From Flavobacteriaceae bacterium (GTDB lineage Bacteria > Bacteroidota > Bacteroidia > Flavobacteriales > Flavobacteriaceae): a stretch of DNA of 35,087 bases. The translations under genes and the position numbers were made by a program. Shown here piece after piece: positions 31,956 to 35,087 of this stretch; within the stretch, counting starts at the first letter, position 1, and every line of letters starts with the position of its first letter. The stretch covers positions 1 to 35,087 of the forward strand of contig JAOZTK010000006.1 in NCBI GenBank assembly GCA_029942185.1. Direction: 5' to 3'. The notes under the pieces are model-generated. The model made no database searches. It had not been told where the DNA came from and saw nothing but the letters and a program-made list of their open reading frames with translations.

Positions 31956-33632
31956 ATGAAATTATTAAAATTGACTGTTTTTACAGTGGCCCTCATCAGT
32001 TTAATAAGCTGTGGTAAATCAGGAAGTACTTCACTCACCGGATGGACAGAAAAGGATAAGACATTAGGAGGCTTTTCAACTCCTAAGAAATTTAAGGATC
32101 AAAGAACACCACCGGGAATGGTTCTTGTGGAAGGTGGTACATTTACAATGGGACATGTCCAAGATGACGTGATGTTTGATTGGAATACCACTCCCAAAAA
32201 ACAACAAGTTCGATCTTTTTACATGGATGAAGCAGAGGTCACGAACCAAGAGTATATTTTTTATTTAGAATGGACAGAAAGAGTTTTTCCACCACATAAC
32301 GAAAATTATAAACATATTTATCATGCTACCTTGCCGGACACTTTAGTATGGAGAGATCGTTTGGGCTTTAACGAGTCCTTGACGGAAACCTATCTACGAC
32401 ATCCCGCTTATTCGAATTATCCTGTAGTAGGAGTAAGTTGGGTACAAGCAACCGAATATTGTAAATGGCGAGGTGATAGAGTTAATGAAAAAATATTGAT
32501 GGATAAAGGGATTTTAAAAAATCTCTTTGTATTGGATTCTTTAAGAATTGAGGGTAGAGATCATTTTGTAACAGATACGTATTTGTTGAATCCACGTTAT
32601 ATGTTCGATGGTGATTCCAGTATTTATAAAAAAGGTCTTCCATCCAAAAAAGTCCGAAAAAGAGGGGAATCAAGACCTAGAAGAGGACAATTTAGTGGTA
32701 GGCATGTTAAAACATCAGATGGAATATTTTTGCCCAAGTTTAGATTGCCAACTGAAAGTGAATGGGAATTTGCTGCAAAAGCGCTCTCGGAGAACAGATC
32801 TTATAACGAAATAAGGGGACGTAAAAAATTCCCATGGAATGGTCGTTATACACGTAATAAAGATAGAAAATATCGCGGTGATCAATTGGCTAACTTCAAG
32901 TTAGGAAAGGGAGATTATAGTGGTGTAGCAGGATGGAGTAATGATGGAGCAGATATTACCATAGCTGTTAAATCATATCCTCCAAATGCACATGGTCTAT
33001 ACGATATGGCCGGTAATGTTGCAGAGTGGGTTGCCGATGTATATCGTCCAATCATCGATACTGAAGCAAATGATTTTAACTATTATCGTGGAAATGTGTT
33101 TTCCAAACCAAAAATTAATCGTGAGGGAAGGGTAGTTATTGCCGATTACACAACAATAGATTATGACACACTGGATAACGGAAGAATTATACCTGCAGAC
33201 AGACCCGGAAATATTATTTTTGTTCCAATCACTAAGCGAGATGCTTTTATGCGTAATAATTATGAAAAATCATATAATGTAGATTTTAGAGATGGCGATA
33301 TGGCATCGACTCGACATTTTGAAAGAGAAGATGAAGATTTTGAAGTAAGCCCTAGAATGTACAATCACCCTGTTATCCCAAAGATTTTAGGTGAAGGAGG
33401 AATGCGAAGACAAATATATGACGGTAAAATGCGTAGAACCTTGGTAAGTAATAAGACAAGAGTCTATAAAGGAGGATCATGGAAAGATAGAGAATATTGG
33501 TTAGATCCTGCGCAAAGACGTTACCTTCCACAATACTCTGCAACAAGTTTTATTGGTTTTAGGTGTGCAATGGATCGACTAGGACCCATGACTTCCAGTA
33601 AAAGAAATGCATTTCCAAAAAATAAAAAATAA
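31956..33632 (+). CDS. gldJ: Gliding motility lipoprotein GldJ
   Basis: 558 residues, matching known GldJ proteins (about 560). A lipoprotein signal is followed by Cys19 (LISLISC). The body is a formylglycine-generating-enzyme/sulfatase-modifying-factor fold without known catalytic use: PGMVLVEGGTFTMG near residue 50, AEVTNQEY, PVVGVSWVQATEYCKWRG, LPTESEWEFAAKAL, DMAGNVAEWVADVY and the closing GGSWKDREYWLDPAQRRYLPQYSATSFIGFRCAMD. In Flavobacterium johnsoniae GldJ is needed for gliding, stabilises other Gld proteins and supports type IX secretion. It is divergent from porU-porV and followed by a terminator. Confidence 0.97.
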   Translation: MKLLKLTVFTVALISLISCGKSGSTSLTGWTEKDKTLGGFSTPKKFKDQRTPPGMVLVEGGTFTMGHVQDDVMFDWNTTPKKQQVRSFYMDEAEVTNQEYIFYLEWTERVFPPHNENYKHIYHATLPDTLVWRDRLGFNESLTETYLRHPAYSNYPVVGVSWVQATEYCKWRGDRVNEKILMDKGILKNLFVLDSLRIEGRDHFVTDTYLLNPRYMFDGDSSIYKKGLPSKKVRKRGESRPRRGQFSGRHVKTSDGIFLPKFRLPTESEWEFAAKALSENRSYNEIRGRKKFPWNGRYTRNKDRKYRGDQLANFKLGKGDYSGVAGWSNDGADITIAVKSYPPNAHGLYDMAGNVAEWVADVYRPIIDTEANDFNYYRGNVFSKPKINREGRVVIADYTTIDYDTLDNGRIIPADRPGNIIFVPITKRDAFMRNNYEKSYNVDFRDGDMASTRHFEREDEDFEVSPRMYNHPVIPKILGEGGMRRQIYDGKMRRTLVSNKTRVYKGGSWKDREYWLDPAQRRYLPQYSATSFIGFRCAMDRLGPMTSSKRNAFPKNKK

Positions 33633-33655
33633 GAGAATATTTTTTTAATAAATTC

Positions 33656-33689
33656 AAACCTCATATTCAAAAGAAAATGAGGTTTTTTT
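33656..33689 (+). terminator. Intrinsic terminator after gldJ
   Basis: aaacctcat (33656-33664) pairs with atgaggttt (33677-33685) across a 12-base A-rich loop and runs into a T-tract ending at 33689. The murF -7 box begins 2 bases later, so terminator and next promoter are packed back to back. Confidence 0.85.
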
Positions 33690-33690
33690 G

Positions 33691-33698
33691 TATCTTTC
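33691..33698 (+). promoter_or_regulatory. murF -7 box, leaderless-type promoter
   Basis: TATCTTTC, one base off TAnnTTTG, ends 4 bases before the GTG start at 33703. The arrangement T-tract, gtaYcttt, four bases, start codon is the same as at marR (13451-13477). Confidence 0.45.
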
Positions 33699-33702
33699 AT
33701 TC

Positions 33703-34965
33703 GTGAAAATTAAAGACATATATCAAAAATACACACAGACTTACAAAGTCTCTACCGATACACGTGCTTCTGAAGAAGGGAGTGTTTTTTTTGCATTAAA
33801 AGGTGAGAATTTTAATGCCAATGAATTTGCTGAAAAAGCATTAGAAAATGGCGTGGGTTTTGTAGTTGTTGACGAGAAACGCTTTTATAAAAATGAGGAT
33901 AGGTATATTCTTGTCAATGATGTTTTACAAACGCTTCAAGATCTCGCTCAATATCACAGACGTGAATTGGGGATTCCAATTATTGCTTTGACAGGGAGCA
34001 ACGGAAAGACCACTACCAAAGAATTGATAAAGGAAGTTTTAGTAACAAAATATTCCACAATCGCCACAAAGGGGAATCTCAATAACCATATAGGTGTTCC
34101 ATTGACACTTTTATCCATGACTCCCGAAACAGAAATAGGGATTGTAGAGATGGGAGCCAATCACTTTGGAGAAATAGCCTTGTTATGTGAAATAGCGCAA
34201 CCTAATTACGGATATATAACAAATTTTGGAAAAGCACATTTGGAGGGTTTTGGTTCTTTAGAAGGTGTTATCAAAGCAAAATCAGAATTATACCATTATT
34301 TAAAAGAAAATGAAGGACTTGCATTTGTCAACGGTCAAGACAGTATACAACTGAAAAAAACGGTACATCAAAAAAGACATGTTATCGCTACTAATATTCA
34401 AAGAATTGACGCAGATGAGTTTGTTCATGTACAAATTGACAATACAAAGATTTATAGCAAATTCTTGGGTGCGTATAATTTTTTTAATATTGCAACTGCG
34501 ATAGGTATTGGACAATATTTTGACATTTCGATAAAAACAATTAAATCTGCGATTGAAAAATATGTGCCTGATAATAAACGTTCCCAACTTATTAATAAAA
34601 AGGATACTATCATTATATTGGATGCTTATAACGCAAACCCAACAAGTATGCTAGTGGCAATAACGAGTTTTATAAGTAATCCTGCAGAAAAGAAAATTGT
34701 GATACTTGGCGATATGTTTGAATTGGGCAAAAATGCGGATCAAGAACATCAATATATAGCAGATTTAGCCATTGATTCCGGTTTCGATAGCGTTGTTTTA
34801 GTCGGTTTTAATTTTTTTAAGACAAAGAATCTTGCCGCAGTAAAGTACAAAGATTTTGATGCGTTTAGCACGTCCTTTGATAGATCAGATTATAAAGATG
34901 CGACACTACTAATCAAAGGATCCCGCGGAATGGCTCTAGAACGGATTGTAGATTTGTTTGATTGA
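33703..34965 (+). CDS. murF: UDP-N-acetylmuramoyl-tripeptide--D-alanyl-D-alanine ligase
   Basis: 420 residues from GTG 33703, giving MKIKDIYQKYTQTYKVSTDTR, the family N-terminus. An upstream in-frame TTG at 33688 lies inside the gldJ terminator tail and is rejected. Domains: substrate-binding domain (1-90, VSTDTRASEEGSVFFALKGENFNAN), ATPase domain with the P-loop TGSNGKTTTKEL (97-108) and EMGANHFGEIALL, and a C-terminal domain with DAYNANPTSM, LGDMFELG and LIKGSRGMALE. It adds D-Ala-D-Ala to the cytoplasmic peptidoglycan precursor. It is not clustered with other mur genes here, and gldJ and murF seem adjacent by synteny only. Confidence 0.96.
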   Translation: MKIKDIYQKYTQTYKVSTDTRASEEGSVFFALKGENFNANEFAEKALENGVGFVVVDEKRFYKNEDRYILVNDVLQTLQDLAQYHRRELGIPIIALTGSNGKTTTKELIKEVLVTKYSTIATKGNLNNHIGVPLTLLSMTPETEIGIVEMGANHFGEIALLCEIAQPNYGYITNFGKAHLEGFGSLEGVIKAKSELYHYLKENEGLAFVNGQDSIQLKKTVHQKRHVIATNIQRIDADEFVHVQIDNTKIYSKFLGAYNFFNIATAIGIGQYFDISIKTIKSAIEKYVPDNKRSQLINKKDTIIILDAYNANPTSMLVAITSFISNPAEKKIVILGDMFELGKNADQEHQYIADLAIDSGFDSVVLVGFNFFKTKNLAAVKYKDFDAFSTSFDRSDYKDATLLIKGSRGMALERIVDLFD

Positions 34966-35013
34966 CAGGTATCTCAGATTCAAGAGGTACATGAATCAAA
35001 GAATGTTTTATCC

Positions 35014-35087
35014 TTAGATTCGTTTCATCTGATCTTTTAGTTGCTTAATTTGTTCAGCAAGCATATTGTGTTTATCTAATTTTTTTG
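35014..35087 (-). CDS. 3' end of an unidentified gene (partial)
   Basis: The minus strand stays open from the window edge to a TAA at 35014-35016 and gives KKLDKHNMLAEQIKQLKDQMKRI at the C-terminus. This is a charged amphipathic heptad-like stretch that would form a coiled coil. It is convergent with murF across a 48-base gap. The fragment is too short to identify, and it could be a chance open frame. Confidence 0.4.
   Translation of the reverse strand, partial: KKLDKHNMLAEQIKQLKDQMKRI

Noticed and set aside
31956-33632. Formylglycine-generating enzyme (sulfatase activator)
   Set aside because: The fold is shared, but the lipoprotein signal, length, large insertions and porU/porV context identify GldJ, which is not known to be catalytic.
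33688-33702. TTG start for murF at 33688
   Set aside because: It lies in the T-tract of the gldJ terminator and upstream of the likely -7 box. GTG at 33703 matches the family N-terminus.

Overview
The window is chromosomal DNA from a member of the Bacteroidetes, most likely a marine-type Flavobacteriaceae. The evidence is low GC, the gliding and type IX secretion genes gldJ, porU and porV, a secreted enzyme with a type IX sorting tail, and promoters carrying the Bacteroidetes -7 box TAnnTTTG instead of a sigma70 -10 box. No rRNA, tRNA, CRISPR array, prophage or complete insertion sequence is visible.

Layout. 1-350 holds no gene, only short repeats. 351-3939 carries a TSUP membrane transporter (minus), a secreted endonuclease/exonuclease/phosphatase-family enzyme, and a membrane-anchored helix-hairpin-helix protein. 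4025-6327 is a tandem pair of acyl-CoA dehydrogenases closed by a strong terminator. 6399-13068 is a minus-strand block: an ABC-2 exporter (ATPase and permease), a sigma54-type response regulator without a DNA-binding domain, a PPK2 polyphosphate kinase, and a leucine-rich-repeat protein with its own promoter. 13475-20275 is a fatty-acid beta-oxidation operon, marR-fadN-fadA-fadE, with the same gene order as Bacillus subtilis fadNAE. 20418-24671 carries a small outer-membrane-type protein, a CAT-fold acyltransferase, yaaA, a decayed phoU-like fragment and dnaK. 24813-31532 (minus) carries a ketoacyl synthase III-like enzyme and porU-porV-cdd. gldJ and murF follow on the plus strand, and the last bases hold the 3' end of an unidentified minus-strand gene.

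How the genes work together. Five genes serve beta-oxidation: two short ACADs, fadN, fadA and the long ACAD fadE. A MarR regulator sits at the head of the fad operon, and a 28-bp perfect palindrome covers its own promoter. PorU, PorV and GldJ belong to the type IX secretion and gliding machinery, which would export the sorting-tail enzyme at 1233-2963.

Most interesting structure. Each of the two internal junctions of the fad operon (fadN/fadA and fadA/fadE) holds a small cassette. It encodes a four-helix-bundle protein of the 23S-rRNA intervening-sequence (IVP/S23) family, and its two ends are complementary, so the transcript could fold into a long stem with the ORF in the loop. This is the architecture of rRNA intervening sequences, here between cistrons of an mRNA. 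Both ORFs look damaged, one by an in-frame stop and one by an 11-residue deletion in helix 1, while the complementary ends persist. Other points of note are a 268-bp MITE-like element with 20-bp perfect inverted ends in the marR/ABC divergent promoter region, a sigma54-like dnaK promoter, and leaderless-type promoters at marR and murF.
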